64,000 nucleotides of DNA from Piscicola geometra (Eukaryota; Annelida; Clitellata; Hirudinida; Piscicolidae). Shown one piece after another: positions 21,626 to 32,419 of this stretch. Within the stretch, counting starts at the first letter, position 1, and every line of letters begins with the position of its first letter. The stretch covers positions 317,501 through 381,500 of the forward strand of contig OX030964.1 of NCBI GenBank assembly GCA_943735955.1, given 5' to 3'. The position numbers were made by a program, and so were the translations under genes. The notes under the pieces were generated by a model, which made no database searches, was not told the DNA's origin, and saw nothing but the letters and a program-made list of their open reading frames with translations.

Positions 21626-22398
21626 ATGAATATCCAAACTATTTCAAATTTTGACAAGGAGACGGCCAAAAGGTTTTTGCAGAGACACGGAGTGTTACAT
21701 AGAGTTCGATTATGCAAAAATAATCATCAAATGAATCTAACACAAGAAAGGTGGAGCTGCAGTAAAGCTCAGTGCAGGCAAAAAATTTCCTTCCGCAAAG
21801 GTATTTTGTTGGAGAACTCCAACTTGGAATTTAGGAAAATTATATTACTTTTTTATAGTTGAGCAACCAACCAAAGTACCACAAAGTTTTGCCTTAATGA
21901 GATAGGCGTTAGTCGCAAGACGTCTGTGGACTGGAAGAATTTCATCCGTGAGGTCTGCGTCTGGAGGATGGTGAAGACTCCAACAATAATAGGGGACCAG
22001 GTCTACACGTCGAGATTGACGAGACCCTCATCTCTCGTCGCAAGCACCACAAAGGCAGAATCCTTTCTCAGCAATGGGTCTTTGGAGGGATATGCAGAGA
22101 GACTAAAGAAGTGTTTCTCTATGCAGTGCCGGATCGGACTGCAGGCACTCTGCTGGGTGCCATCAAGGCCTGCATTGCTCCCGGCTCAATCATTCTTTCA
22201 GACATGTGGGCTTCATATAACAGAATAGAAAAGATTGATGGAATGAATTATAGGCACATGACTGTAAATCATTCCACTAACTTTGTTGACTATACAACTG
22301 AAGCCCACACACAGACTATCGAGAGTTTGTGGAACAAGCTGAAAGAAGGAATAGGAAAGAAGCAGGAACTGCTAGAAGTCTGCTGGACAGCTATCTAG
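21626..22398 (+). pseudogene. Merlin (IS1595/ISXO2-like) transposase
   Basis: The first part (21626-21862) encodes an N-terminal zinc-ribbon-like region (C-x-x-x-H, then W-S-C-x-x-x-x-C). It stops at a TGA where relatives have Trp, and the same frame continues with ATNQSTTKFCLNEIGVSRKT and DWKNFIREVCVW. Near 21990 the reading shifts to GPGLHVEIDETLISRRKHHK, then GRILSQQWVFGGICRETKEV, IILSDMWASYNRIEKIDGM, and VNHSTNFVDYTTEAHTQTIE. This matches the ISXO2-like domain. The presumed catalytic residues are the Asp of IDET, the Asp of LSDMW and the Glu of TQTIES, all present. The C-terminus is cut by the inverted-repeat element that starts at 22398. One nonsense, one frameshift and one truncation. 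Confidence 0.88.
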
Positions 22399-22406
22399 GA
22401 ATTGCA

Positions 22407-22487
22407 GTCGATTCACCCCTTAACCGATTCACCCCATAACCGATTCACCCCATAACCGATTCACCCCATAACCGATTCACCCCTTAA
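22407..22487. repeat. 16-bp repeat, about 5 copies, in the left inverted end
   Basis: CCGATTCACCCCATAA repeated in tandem, an amplification of the inner part of the left 38-bp end. The right end has only the single form. Confidence 0.9.
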
Positions 22488-22502
22488 AATAGTTGAAAAC
22501 GG

Positions 22503-22990
22503 ACTTTTTTTGAATAAAAAATTTAATATAAAATAAATTATAAATATAAAATAAAATTGTAAATGTAAAATAAAATGTTAAATAAATAATAAAATTGTAA
22601 ATATAAAATAAAATTGTAAATATAAAATAAAATTGTAAATATAAAATAAAATTGTAAATATTAAAAAAAAATTTAAATACTAAAAAAATTGTAAATATAA
22701 AATAAATTTTTAAATATAAAATAAAAGTTAAAAGATAAAATAAAAGTTTAAATATAAAATAAAAGTTTAAATATGAAATAAAAGTTTAAATATAAAATAA
22801 CATTTTAAATAAAAAATAACATTTTAAATAAAAAATAAAATTTCAAATAAAAAATAAAATTTCAAATAAAAAATAAAATCTAAAACATAAAATAAAATTT
22901 TAAATATTAAATTTTTTATTAAATTCAAAATACTTTATCAAAACAAAATATTGAATAAAAAATAAATTATTCAACACAAAATAAATTACT
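22503..22990. repeat. Degenerate 19-bp AT-rich array
   Basis: About 25 degenerate units of the type AAAATTGTAAATATAAAAT, drifting gradually to aaaataaaattt forms. Confidence 0.85.
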
Positions 22991-23660
22991 AAATACAAGA
23001 CACTCTTTTCAACCAATTCATTTTATGGTTGTAGTTTATGACAGCCTTTGGACAAAATGAACCTTGAGGAATGATTCTTTTAAGAGTTAATTAAACTTTT
23101 TAGCAAGTAAAAGCGAAGCATACATTGGTAATTTTTAACATGGGGCAGATCATGCAGTTGATTAGGAATTGATTAGGAAGTGAGGAAAAAACAGACTATT
23201 TTTAAAAGACATATAAAAACGGTGCTTTCTTCTCTTTCTTATCTATTTTTTTTGCAATCAGTTGACTTGAATCGTCCATCCTGCACATATCTCCCTTCTA
23301 CTGAATTTATACATTTATGCACATTTCCCAGTTTTTAGGCAATTCTTACCCGTATCTCACATCTCATGATAATTGTGAGAGAACTATGTATTAGTTGGGT
23401 TCCAACCTTGTTTATTTTGTCGAAAAAATAAAATTCCGGTTAGAAGTACACTAGCATACTGAAAGTAAACAACGAATATATATACCTGCCATTAATGGAG
23501 ATTTCGTTAATAGATTAACCTGGCTTCTATTCTTTCTATGAATCATAAATTGAAAATATCTCCAAAATAATTATTTATTTGACAAAAACACAAAAACATT
23601 TTTTCTTTTAAAAACCAATTCATGATATTAAATTGTCATTATTCAATAACAAGTTATTCA
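22991..23660. other. Unique core of the nested element, no gene seen
   Basis: Ordinary AT-rich sequence without an open frame of note, between two tandem arrays. Confidence 0.5.
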
Positions 23661-25375
23661 ATATAAAATATACTACATAAAATATACTATATAAAATATA
23701 CTATATAAAATATACTATATAAAATATACTATATAAAATATACTATATAAAATATACTATATAAAATATAATATATAAAATATACTATATAAAATATACT
23801 ATATAAAATATACTATATAAAATATACTATATAAAATATACTATATAAAATATACTATATAAAATATACTATATAAAATATACTATATAAAATATACTAT
23901 ATAAAATATACTATATAAAATATACTATATAAAATATACTATATAAAATATACTATATAAAATATACTATATAAAATATACTATATAAAATATACTATAT
24001 AAAATATACTATATAAAATATACTATATAAAATATACTATATAAAATATACTACATAAAATATACTATATAAAATATACTATATAAAATATACTATATAA
24101 AATATACTATATAAAATATACTATATAAAATATACTATATAAAATATACTATATAAAATATACTATATAAAATATACTATATAAAATATACTATATAAAA
24201 TATACTATATAAAAGATACTATATAAAATATACTATATAAAATATACTATATAAAATATACTCTATAAAATATACTATATAAAATATACTATATAAAATA
24301 TACTATATAAAATATACTATAGAAAATATACTATATAAAATGTACTATATAAAATATACTATATAAAATATACTATATAAAATATACTATATAAAATATA
24401 CTATATAAAATATACTATATAAAATATACTATATAAAGTATACTATATAAAATATACTATATAAAATATACTATATAAAATATACTATATAAAATATACT
24501 ATATAAAATATACTATATAAAATATACTATATAAAATATACTATATAAAATATACTATATAAAATATACTATATAAAATATACTATATAAAATATACTAT
24601 ATAAAATATACTATATAAAATATACTATATAAAATATACTATATAAAATATACTATATAAAATATACTATATAAAATATACTATATAAAATATACTATAT
24701 AAAATATACTATATAAAATATACTATATAAAATATACTATATAAAATACTATATAAAATATACTATATAAAATATACTATATAAAATATACTATATAAAA
24801 TATAATATATAAAATATACTATATAAAATATAATATATAAAATATACTATATAAAATATAATATATAAAATATACTATATAAAATATATTATATAAAATA
24901 TAAATATGAATATAAATATACTATATAAAATATAAATATGAATATAAATATACTATATAAAATATACTATATAAAATAAACAATATAAAATATACTATAT
25001 AAAATATAATATATAAAATATACTATATAAAATATAATATATAAAATATACTATATAAAATATATTATATAAAATATAAATATGAATATAAATATACTAT
25101 ATAAAATATAAATATGAATATAAATATACTATATAAAATATAAATATGAATATAAATATACTGGTATAAATATAAATATACTGGTATAAATATAAACATA
25201 CTATAAAAAATATAAATATGCTATATAAAATATAAATATACTATTAATAATATAAATATACTATTAATAATATAAATATACTATTAATATTATAAATATC
25301 CTATATAAAATATAAATATACTATTAATAATATAAATATGTAATATAAAATATAAATATATTATTACTGTAATTA
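23661..25375. repeat. 14-bp array (ATAAAATATACTAT)
   Basis: About 90 nearly identical 14-bp units to about 24900, then mixed units (with aatatgaatataaat) in which a block near 24800-24985 recurs near 24990-25145. One unit at 24746 is shortened. GC content is close to 7 percent. Confidence 0.95.
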
Positions 25376-25536
25376 TTTAAAATATAATATTGAGGGGTGG
25401 ATCGGTCAAGGGATGAATCGACTGCAACTCCATAAATATAACTGCACTTTTTCAGAAATAACAAGTTTTGGATGTTTTTACAATGTGCATACAAACAAAC
25501 CGTTGATTTCCGTGATGGCCAATCAAAGCTATTTAT

Positions 25537-26997
25537 TTTATAATTATCTATTTATTTTATAATTATTTATTTATTTTATAATTATCTATTTGTTTTATAA
25601 TTATCTATTTATTTTATAATTATCTATTTATTTTATAATTATCTATTTATTTTATAATTATCTATTCATTTTATAATTATCTATTTATTTTATAATTATC
25701 TATTTATTTTATAATTATCTATTTATTTTATAATTATCTATTCCTTTTATAATTATCTATTTATTTTATAATTATCTATTTATTTTATAATTATCTATTT
25801 ATTTTATAATTATCTACTTATTTTATAATTATCTATTTATTTTATAATTATCTATTTATTTTATAATTATCTATTCCTTTTATAATTATCTATTTATTTT
25901 ATAATTATCTATTTATTTTATAATTATCTATTTATTTTATAATTATCTACTTATTTTATAATTATCTATTTATTTTTTAATTATCTATTTATTTTTTAAT
26001 TATCTATTTATTTTTTAATTATCTATTTATTTTTTAATTATCTATTTATTTTTTAATTATCTATTTATTTTATAATTATTTATTTATTTTATAATTATCT
26101 ATTTATTTTATAATTATCTATTTATTTTATAATTATCTATTTATTTTATAATTATCTATTTATTTTATAATTATCTATTTATTTTATAATTATCTATTTA
26201 TTTTATAATTATCTATTTATTTTATAATTATCTATTTATTTTATAATTATCTATTTATTTTATAATTATCTATTTATTTTATAATTATCTATTTATTTTA
26301 TAATTATCTATTTATTTTATAATTATCTATTTATTTTATAATTATCTATTTATTTTATAATTATCTATTTATTTTATAATTATCTATTTATTTTATAATT
26401 ATCTATTTATTTTATAATTATCTATTTATTTTATAATTATCTATTTATTTTATAATTATCTATTTATTTTATAATTATCTATTTATTTTATAATTATCTA
26501 TTTATTTTATAATTATCTATTTATTTTATAATTATCTATTTATTTTATAATTATCTATTTATTTTATAATTATCTATTTATTTTATAATTATCTATTTAT
26601 TTTATAATTATCTATTTATTTTATAATTATCTATTTATTTTATAATTATCTATTTATTTTATAATTATCTATTTATTTTATAATTATCTATTTATTTTAT
26701 AATTATCTATTTATTTTATAATTATCTATTTATTTTATAATTATCTATTTATTTTATAATTATCTATTTATTTTATAATTATCTTTTTATTTTATAATTA
26801 TCTATTTATTTTATAATTATCTATTTATTTTATAATTATCTATTTATTTTATAATTATCTATTTATTTTATAATTATCTATTTATTTTATAATTATCTAT
26901 TTATTTTATAATTATCTATTTATTTTATAATTATCTATTCATTTTATAATTATCTATTTATTTTATAATTATCTATTTATTTTATAATTATCTATTT
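25537..26997. repeat. 19-bp array (TTTATTTTATAATTATCTA), about 77 copies
   Basis: Variants (ttcctttt, ctacttatttt) recur 133 bp (seven units) apart at the 5' side, showing block duplication. The 3' two thirds are almost uniform. Five units with ttttttaa sit together at 25970-26060. Confidence 0.96.
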
Positions 26998-27067
26998 TTT
27001 TCTCCGGGAGGTTTTTGTAGAAGGTATTTATCCGAAGGCTTTTTCTCCGAGAGGCTTTTTGTCCGTT

Positions 27068-27210
27068 CCCCGGGCCCATATAGGCTGCCCATATAGTTGC
27101 CCATATAGCCCATATGGGACCCACTTAATTCGGTGTAGCATTTTGACATGGGTCCCATATGGGCTGCCCATATGGGGCCCATATAGTTGCCCTATATGGG
27201 TCCCCTATGG
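27068..27210. repeat. Palindromic CCCATATGGG-rich segment
   Basis: A perfect 15-bp inverted pair, CCCATATGGGACCCA at 27109-27123 and its complement at 27149-27163, with a 25-base loop. It sits among further CCCATAT and ATATGGG repeats. The segment is much GC-richer than its surroundings and may be a small foldback element. Confidence 0.65.
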
Positions 27211-28027
27211 AATGTTCACTGGGTTATCAAGAAGTTCATAATAATGTATTCATGTCCCCAATTCTCACTATCAGAATCAGGAAAATTGATCTTATTTCAT
27301 TAATTGAAAAGCTTCATTAAACATATTATTAGACGGAGCTTATATCAAAATATTTTTCAAACATTGCCTTATTCGATGAATAATATGAACAACCTTAAAA
27401 TATACTGTCAAGTCGTGACACCTAATATAATATAATAAGAATCGGGGAATTTTGTGATAACGTCAGGGTATGCATGATAGGATATGTTGATATTGTTTTA
27501 TAAAAAAGAAGCATAAGAGCCCGATTTTATTAATTATTCTTCCTATACCCATGAACTGTATTAATACAAAATTAGAAATTTAGTACTCACCTGTTTCTTG
27601 ATAAATCACAATGATCAGAGGGAAAAAAACGCTAGAATCAGAAGTGAGAAATTGTCAAAAATAACAAAATAGCCGGAAGCTGATATAAAATAATGTTTTT
27701 AAAAGTTGAGAGTAGCAAAACCACGTCTTTAAATAAGCCTACGACTGAATAAATCAAACCGGATAGAACTAATACATAGACTTAATTATTTAATATTAAA
27801 GATCTGTTAGAAAATTTATGACATGCGTTTTTAGTCTATTTTTAACTTTTGAATAGCTAGAAAGTATAATATAGTAATATTTATTATAAATGTTTTACAT
27901 GGATAATATTTTTATATTCCTTTTCTTTAAAAAAAATGCATCCAGTCTTTGATACAATTTTCCATTCTTTTGAAAAACAAGTAAGACACGGAAAATCGTA
28001 AGTATGTAATCGATTCTGGATTTGCCA
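27211..28027. other. Right interior of the Merlin element, no gene seen
   Basis: Unique AT-rich sequence without long open frames. On the minus strand tcaagaaacag|gtgagta near 27590-27605 is a strong splice-donor-like motif, but no exon can be defined. Confidence 0.45.
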
Positions 28028-28075
28028 ATGAGTATATGTTTGTATGAAGGTGGGGGTCTCTAAGCGCGGAGATCC
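28028..28075 (-). repeat. Right terminal inverted repeat of the Merlin element
   Basis: Read on the minus strand it begins GGATCTCCGCGCTTAGAGAC and continues CCCCACCTTCATACAAACAT. Followed directly by the target duplication aaaaattc. Confidence 0.88.
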
Positions 28076-29239
28076 AAAAATTCAAAACCGCAAATGCTGA
28101 AGAGAATATAATTTTTAACTTCTCGTGGATTGATTATAAAATAAAAATAAAGATAACATTGAAACAGCACGACACTTTATGAGTGCTGTTGTAATTCACC
28201 TTAAATAATTTAGTTTGTTGTAATTAAAATTATTACTATTATTATAACTAATAAAATAATTAGAAGTCATAATTTTATCTAACTATTTGCAATTTAAATT
28301 TATTTCTGTTTTAATAAATGTGGTTTGAATAAATTTATTTATGATTTTTTACTACACAGAAGTATGTCACACTTCCCGCTCATGTTGCGTTTTTGCAACA
28401 TTTATCCCCAATAAAACTTATGAAATAATTGTTTTCAATTTTGCTTGAGTTATTATTATAACCATATAATGCAAGCTTAAATGTAAAATTCATGTTAACT
28501 TTTTTTCTGGGTAGCGGCGGTAAATGGGCTAAATGAAAACTACCAATTATAATTGATACAGAATTGATACAGAATTAAGATAGTTTATTAATGATACAAA
28601 AACAAAACTTAGAGTTACGTCATCAGTTTGAGAATATCTTTTCACTATTTCATTTACTGGAAGGAGTGCAGTAGCTGTTTTGGTAGCAGATATTCTCAAA
28701 CAAGCTTTGCAAACGACGAGCAGATACAGTCGTCCTAAGATGAATTTTAATAAACCAAAGTTTAGAAAAGGCTCTTTCTGCATCTGATCAAGTAACTGGC
28801 AATATCGAGCATATAGTGCAACTCGGGTTGAAGGCTTGTGACTCAAAAAAGTTCTTGCAGTTCGATATATGCAATGAGATCAGACTGATCCGCAGGTAAA
28901 CCTGTTGATGGGATTTTGAGCTGTCTTTGCACAGTTTCAGCATCCTTTCAATGAAGATGGGATAATTCTGAAAGCTCGGGAGTTATTTTGTCTATCTGCG
29001 TTGTTTTTTATATACTGTGTCATGGCTGGAAAAATTTACATATGAAAAATGTAAAGATTTAAGAGTGTAGTTAAGGTCTAGTGGTGCTCTATTTCTTTTC
29101 AGTCTTTGTGACATGTTAGTGTTATTTTGGTGGGATCTCTATGTTCTGTGTTGATATATGAAATGTTTCGTGAGTAAAGACCCGATGACCATCCAGAGCA
29201 AATATGGCATGTTGAAAAATTCATTACCCCCTTCTCCCC
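28076..29239 (-). mobile_element. K-type hAT element, 5' half (split by Merlin)
   Basis: Continuation of the element at 18228-19473 on the far side of the Merlin insertion. The 8-bp duplication aaaaattc begins it. The segment 28083-28570 matches element K at 42780-43260 inverted, and 29150-29236 matches K at 39935-40010 inverted. The outermost 75 bp with the 5' terminus are missing at 29239. Confidence 0.82.
28640..28850 (-). pseudogene. hAT/DUF4371 transposase C-terminus of the K-type element
   Basis: The minus strand reads ESQAFNPSCTICSILPVT, a TGA stop, then SDAERAFSKLWFIKIHLRTT and VSARRLQSLFENICYQ. This is the hAT dimerisation domain of the DUF4371/ZMYM1-like transposases (L-P-x-T-x-x-x-A-E-R-x-F-S-x-L-x-x-I-K-x-x-L-R-T-T). 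One stop lies inside the motif. Other frames over the same bases are open but meaningless. Confidence 0.82.
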
Positions 29240-29307
29240 TAGTTAGGTTTAGCGGTTTGTATAAGAGTTAAGGTTATATAAATAAAAACAAATTTATATG
29301 AAAATAT

Positions 29308-30268
29308 TAGAGCTTTTCTACGATTAAAAATATTAAACGCCGTTACTCATATTTTAATGCAATGTTTTTAGCATATTTAACATTAGTAAAAAATAGTATT
29401 CAAATTTTGTTTCTGTAAAAATGTAATAAAATTTTATCAACTTTTTTTCAAAGTAATCAACATTTTAAAGAAAAAAATCAATAAATAATAAAAAATACAA
29501 ATGTCACACATCATTTTATCAGATTTTGTAAATAAAAGTACTTCCCATTTAAAGTAAAATTGAATTCCTAAATAATAAAAAATGCAATTGTCACCCATCC
29601 TTATCTAAAGAGACTTTTTTCTTGCTAACTATGTGTTCTGACAAGCTGAATAGACGTTCACATGGAACTCTACTGGCAGGAGATGACAAGTACTTTCTTG
29701 ACAGTTTCGCAAGGCCGGATATGCCCCTTTGTGTTGTTGCCACCAAACATGAGGACAACTCTTAAAGCCTACCTCAGATTCTTTTCTATAACTTTTAATG
29801 ATTGACTTAGTAATCAACGAAGATCTTCATCTTCCGAATCTGAAGTTTTATATATTTGTAGTCTTTTGTTTGGTGAAGGCTGTATAGTTTTTGAGGTTTT
29901 TTTTCTTCTTATAGTTTCTTCAACTTATTCATTTTTTTGTAAACATTTTTTAAATCGGGGGTCTAACGATGTGGCAATTTTTGACCAATGGATATTCTGA
30001 TTATTCATTCTCTGCTCCAAATTGGAAAGACATTTTGTGTGTGAAACGACTGACATAGGCTGGATCATCTTCTGAAGTGCATATTTCTTGTGTAAGTGAC
30101 AAATTGCAAATAAGACTATTGAAAATATCAAGTATTTTTCACCCCTTGGAAGTTCTGTTACAAATCTTCAATAAATGAGAAATTATTTGATGAAATGCAA
30201 TTTTTCCCATTTGTTTGTTGACTGTAAATTAGTAGTGTTTGTCTTCGTTTGCTGACAATGTAACCAAA
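29308..30268 (-). mobile_element. hAT transposon copy F, truncated by a 23-bp array
   Basis: Starts TAGAGCTTTTCTACGATT at 29308, collinear with copy A, and stops at about 30268 where the 23-bp array begins. The minus strand carries frameshifted remnants of the dimerisation region (TKSIIKSYRKESEVGFKSCP, WWQQHKGAYPAL). The flank at 29238-29307, including the 8 bases gaaaatat, is the same as the flank of copy B. Confidence 0.85.
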
Positions 30269-30296
30269 TTAGTCTTTATGCTGCGATATGGTGCAT

Positions 30297-31061
30297 AAAT
30301 CTCATCACGATATGAGTGAACATCTCATCATGGTATGAGTAGACATCTCATCACGATATGAGTGGACATCTCATCACGGTATGAGTGAATATCTCATCAC
30401 AGTAATGGTAGACATCTCATTACGATATGAGTGGACATCTCATCACGGTATGAGTGAATATCTCATCACAGTAATGGTAGACATCTCATTACGATATGAG
30501 TGGACATCTCATCACGGTATGAGTGGACATCTCATCACAGTATGAGTGGACATCTCATCACAGTATGAGTGGACATCTCATCACAGTATGAGTGGACATC
30601 TCATTACGATATGAGTGGACATCTCATCACGGTATGAGTGGACATCTCATCACAGTATGAGTGGACATCTCATCACAGTATGAGTGGACATCTCATCACG
30701 GTATGAGTGGACATCTCATCACGGTATGAGTGGACATCTCATCACGGTATGAGTGGACATCTCATCACAGTATGAGTGAACATCTCATCATGGTATGAGT
30801 AGACATCTCATTACGATATGAGTGGACATCTCATCACGGTATGAGTGAATATCTCATCACAGTAATGGTAGACATCTCATTACGATATGAGTGGACATCT
30901 CATCACGGTATGAGTGGACATCTCATCACAGTATGAGTGGACATCTCATCACAGTATGAGTGGACATCTCATCACGGTATGAGTGGACATCTCATCACGG
31001 TATGAGTGGACATCTCATCACGGTATGAGTGGACATCTCATCACGGTATGAGTGGATATCT
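30297..31061. repeat. 23-bp array with hairpin-forming unit, about 33 copies
   Basis: Unit ATGAGTGGACATCTCATCAC plus GGT. Each unit has ATGAG and its complement CTCAT seven bases apart. Variants (GGT, AGT, GAT endings; a block with gaatatctcatcacagtaatgg) recur in the same order at about 30383, 30446 and 30847, indicating block duplications. Confidence 0.96.
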
Positions 31062-31108
31062 TTTGCCCTTTATTGCGTTGAGGGCCAATGTTGTTCTGTG
31101 ATTTTCAA

Positions 31109-31183
31109 TGATGATGATGATGATGAAGAAGAAAAAGAAGATGAAGAAGAAGATAATGATGATGATGATGATGGCGTAGATGA
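31109..31183. repeat. GAT/GAA trinucleotide microsatellite
   Basis: Encodes Asp/Glu runs in an open plus frame ending at 31244 (SGENFFNYSPVSNPLAWS). It could be an acidic low-complexity protein segment, but no splice context supports it. Confidence 0.75.
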
Positions 31184-31344
31184 TTGCAGTGGTGAAAATT
31201 TTTTTAATTATTCACCAGTGTCTAACCCTCTTGCATGGTCTTAATATCAAAGATTTGTTGGTACCTTTTCCGTTCTTTATATTTCCAAGCCCAGTTAAAA
31301 CAAGTTTTCTAACGTTTTTTTGTGCGCCTTGTCGACTTGGATGA

Positions 31345-31451
31345 CCAAAGAAAAGTAGACTGAGCTTAACTTCGCAAATCATCTGGTGTGCATTGTCGAG
31401 ACTGGCCAACGAGACATTAAGGGAACCAGTTGTGCCTGAAACTCTGCTCAG
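31345..31451 (+). CDS. Unidentified exon with strong donor
   Basis: An open frame after a TGA at 31342-31344 reads SRLSLTSQIIWCALSRLANE then TLREPVVPETLLR and ends at the strong donor CAG|GTGGGT (31452). The acceptor is uncertain (possibly after ccaaag or gtag near 31349-31358). The composition is that of a helical repeat protein. The next exon-like stretch at 31619 is in an incompatible phase, so an exon between them would be needed. No family recognised. Confidence 0.35.
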
Positions 31452-31618
31452 GTGGGTGTGTTCTGACGGCTTGTTGAAACCCTGTTTAGCGCACCCTAAC
31501 TCAATTTGTAACGCTATTTTGTTGTCTTTAGTTTTTGAGTTTGAAATGAGTGAGTACAGTTAAGCAGGTTTCAACTTTATAAGTTCCTTTCTGTGTGTTT
31601 TGAAAAAAATTGTTAGAG

Positions 31619-31816
31619 ATTTATCATCTTGATACTCTCCACGTTGTGCATTTGAACTTGCAAGGTGCTTCAACTTATCATTCTGTTTTGGCCTTGGCTC
31701 AAAGTGTGCATGGTCGTCTTGAGCGTCTTGCGGAGTTCTCCAAGCATGACTTGTCTTGCCTTACAGTGCTCCTCTCAGATCTCTGCAGTGGGTTTCATCG
31801 CGTTCTAAAACAACCA
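31619..31816 (+). CDS. Unidentified exon, helical
   Basis: A possible acceptor (gttagag) and donor (caacca|gtagac at 31817) bound a frame reading IYHLDTLHVVHLNLQGAST, YHSVLALAQSVHGRLERLAE, then FSKHDLSCLTVLLSDLCSGF and HRVLKQP. The helical pattern (L-A-x-F-S-x-x-D-L-S-x-L-x-x-L-L) is reminiscent of FASTK/RAP-type or other helical-repeat proteins, but I would not assign it. It may belong with the exon at 31345. Confidence 0.38.
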
Positions 31817-32419
31817 GTAGACCTTGGACGCAAGTGCTTCTTGCTTCTTTTTGTCAGAATTCTTTTTTGTGAAAGCAGCGTAATCATTCGATACATTCTC
31901 TTCTTTTCCAGTTTGTTTTGTTTTTAGATTGAAAGGATAGCTCTGCTTTTTTTCTTATAGTGGGTCTAATGCAGGGAGTCCCTGCATGACTGGCTGCATT
32001 GCTTCTAGAGGTCGGACATAGACGATTTTTCATTCCCGGTCCCGTCCCGTTCCCAAATTTTCTCTTCCCGTCCCGTCCCGTTCCCGATGGGCCATCAGAA
32101 CTTTGATTCCCGTTCCCGCAACTCGATTCCCGGTCCTGACCTGTTCCCGAAACTTTTTTGACCCGGTCTCAACCCATTTCAACAACAAAAATTTTGTTTA
32201 ATTATTTATTTTTGCTGCCGTTTTCACCGGTCCCAAACTTGCTAGTCCTAAAAATTTTTAAAGTTCATTATTTGAAAGTAAGAAAATATTTCTTTCAACA
32301 AAATTTAAAAAACACGATTTAAATTTCAAATTATTTTTGAAATGAAAGTATTAAAGTTAGTCATTGTTTTGGAGTAATTCAATCAAGTCTTTATTGCTTT
32401 TAACACGGGATCAAAAGTT

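Larger units (their letters stand above)
22398..25431. mobile_element. Nested 3-kb element with 38-bp inverted ends
   Basis: The left end GGAATTGCAGTCGATTCACC (22398-22435) and the inverted right end GGAGTTGCAGTCGATTCATC (25394-25431) match at 34 of 38 positions. No coding sequence lies between them. The interior consists of AT tandem repeats around a 0.67-kb unique core (22991-23660). It interrupts the Merlin transposase. I cannot define a target duplication, so the superfamily is unknown. Confidence 0.72.
19474..28075 (+). mobile_element. 8.6-kb Merlin-type DNA transposon
   Basis: Terminal inverted repeats of about 48 bp (GGATCTCCGCGCTTGGAGA... at 19474-19521 and inverted at 28028-28075) differ at two positions. 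They are flanked by a perfect 8-bp direct duplication, aaaaattc, at 19466-19473 and 28076-28083. The uninterrupted target site is visible in element K near 43245-43260 (tttggaatttttt). The element contains a Merlin/IS1595-like transposase pseudogene (21626-22398). An 8- to 9-bp duplication is the known habit of Merlin elements. Known Merlin elements are far shorter. The excess is a LINE (19632-20727), a 3-kb nested element (22398-25431) and a 19-bp array (25537-26997). Confidence 0.83.

Noticed and set aside
22398..25431. TA target duplication at the nested inverted-repeat element
   Set aside because: TA occurs near both ends but at different offsets, so the duplication cannot be supported.
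28547..28846. A 99-codon minus-strand protein
   Set aside because: It is a shifted frame over the hAT dimerisation motif, which reads correctly in the neighbouring frame with one stop.
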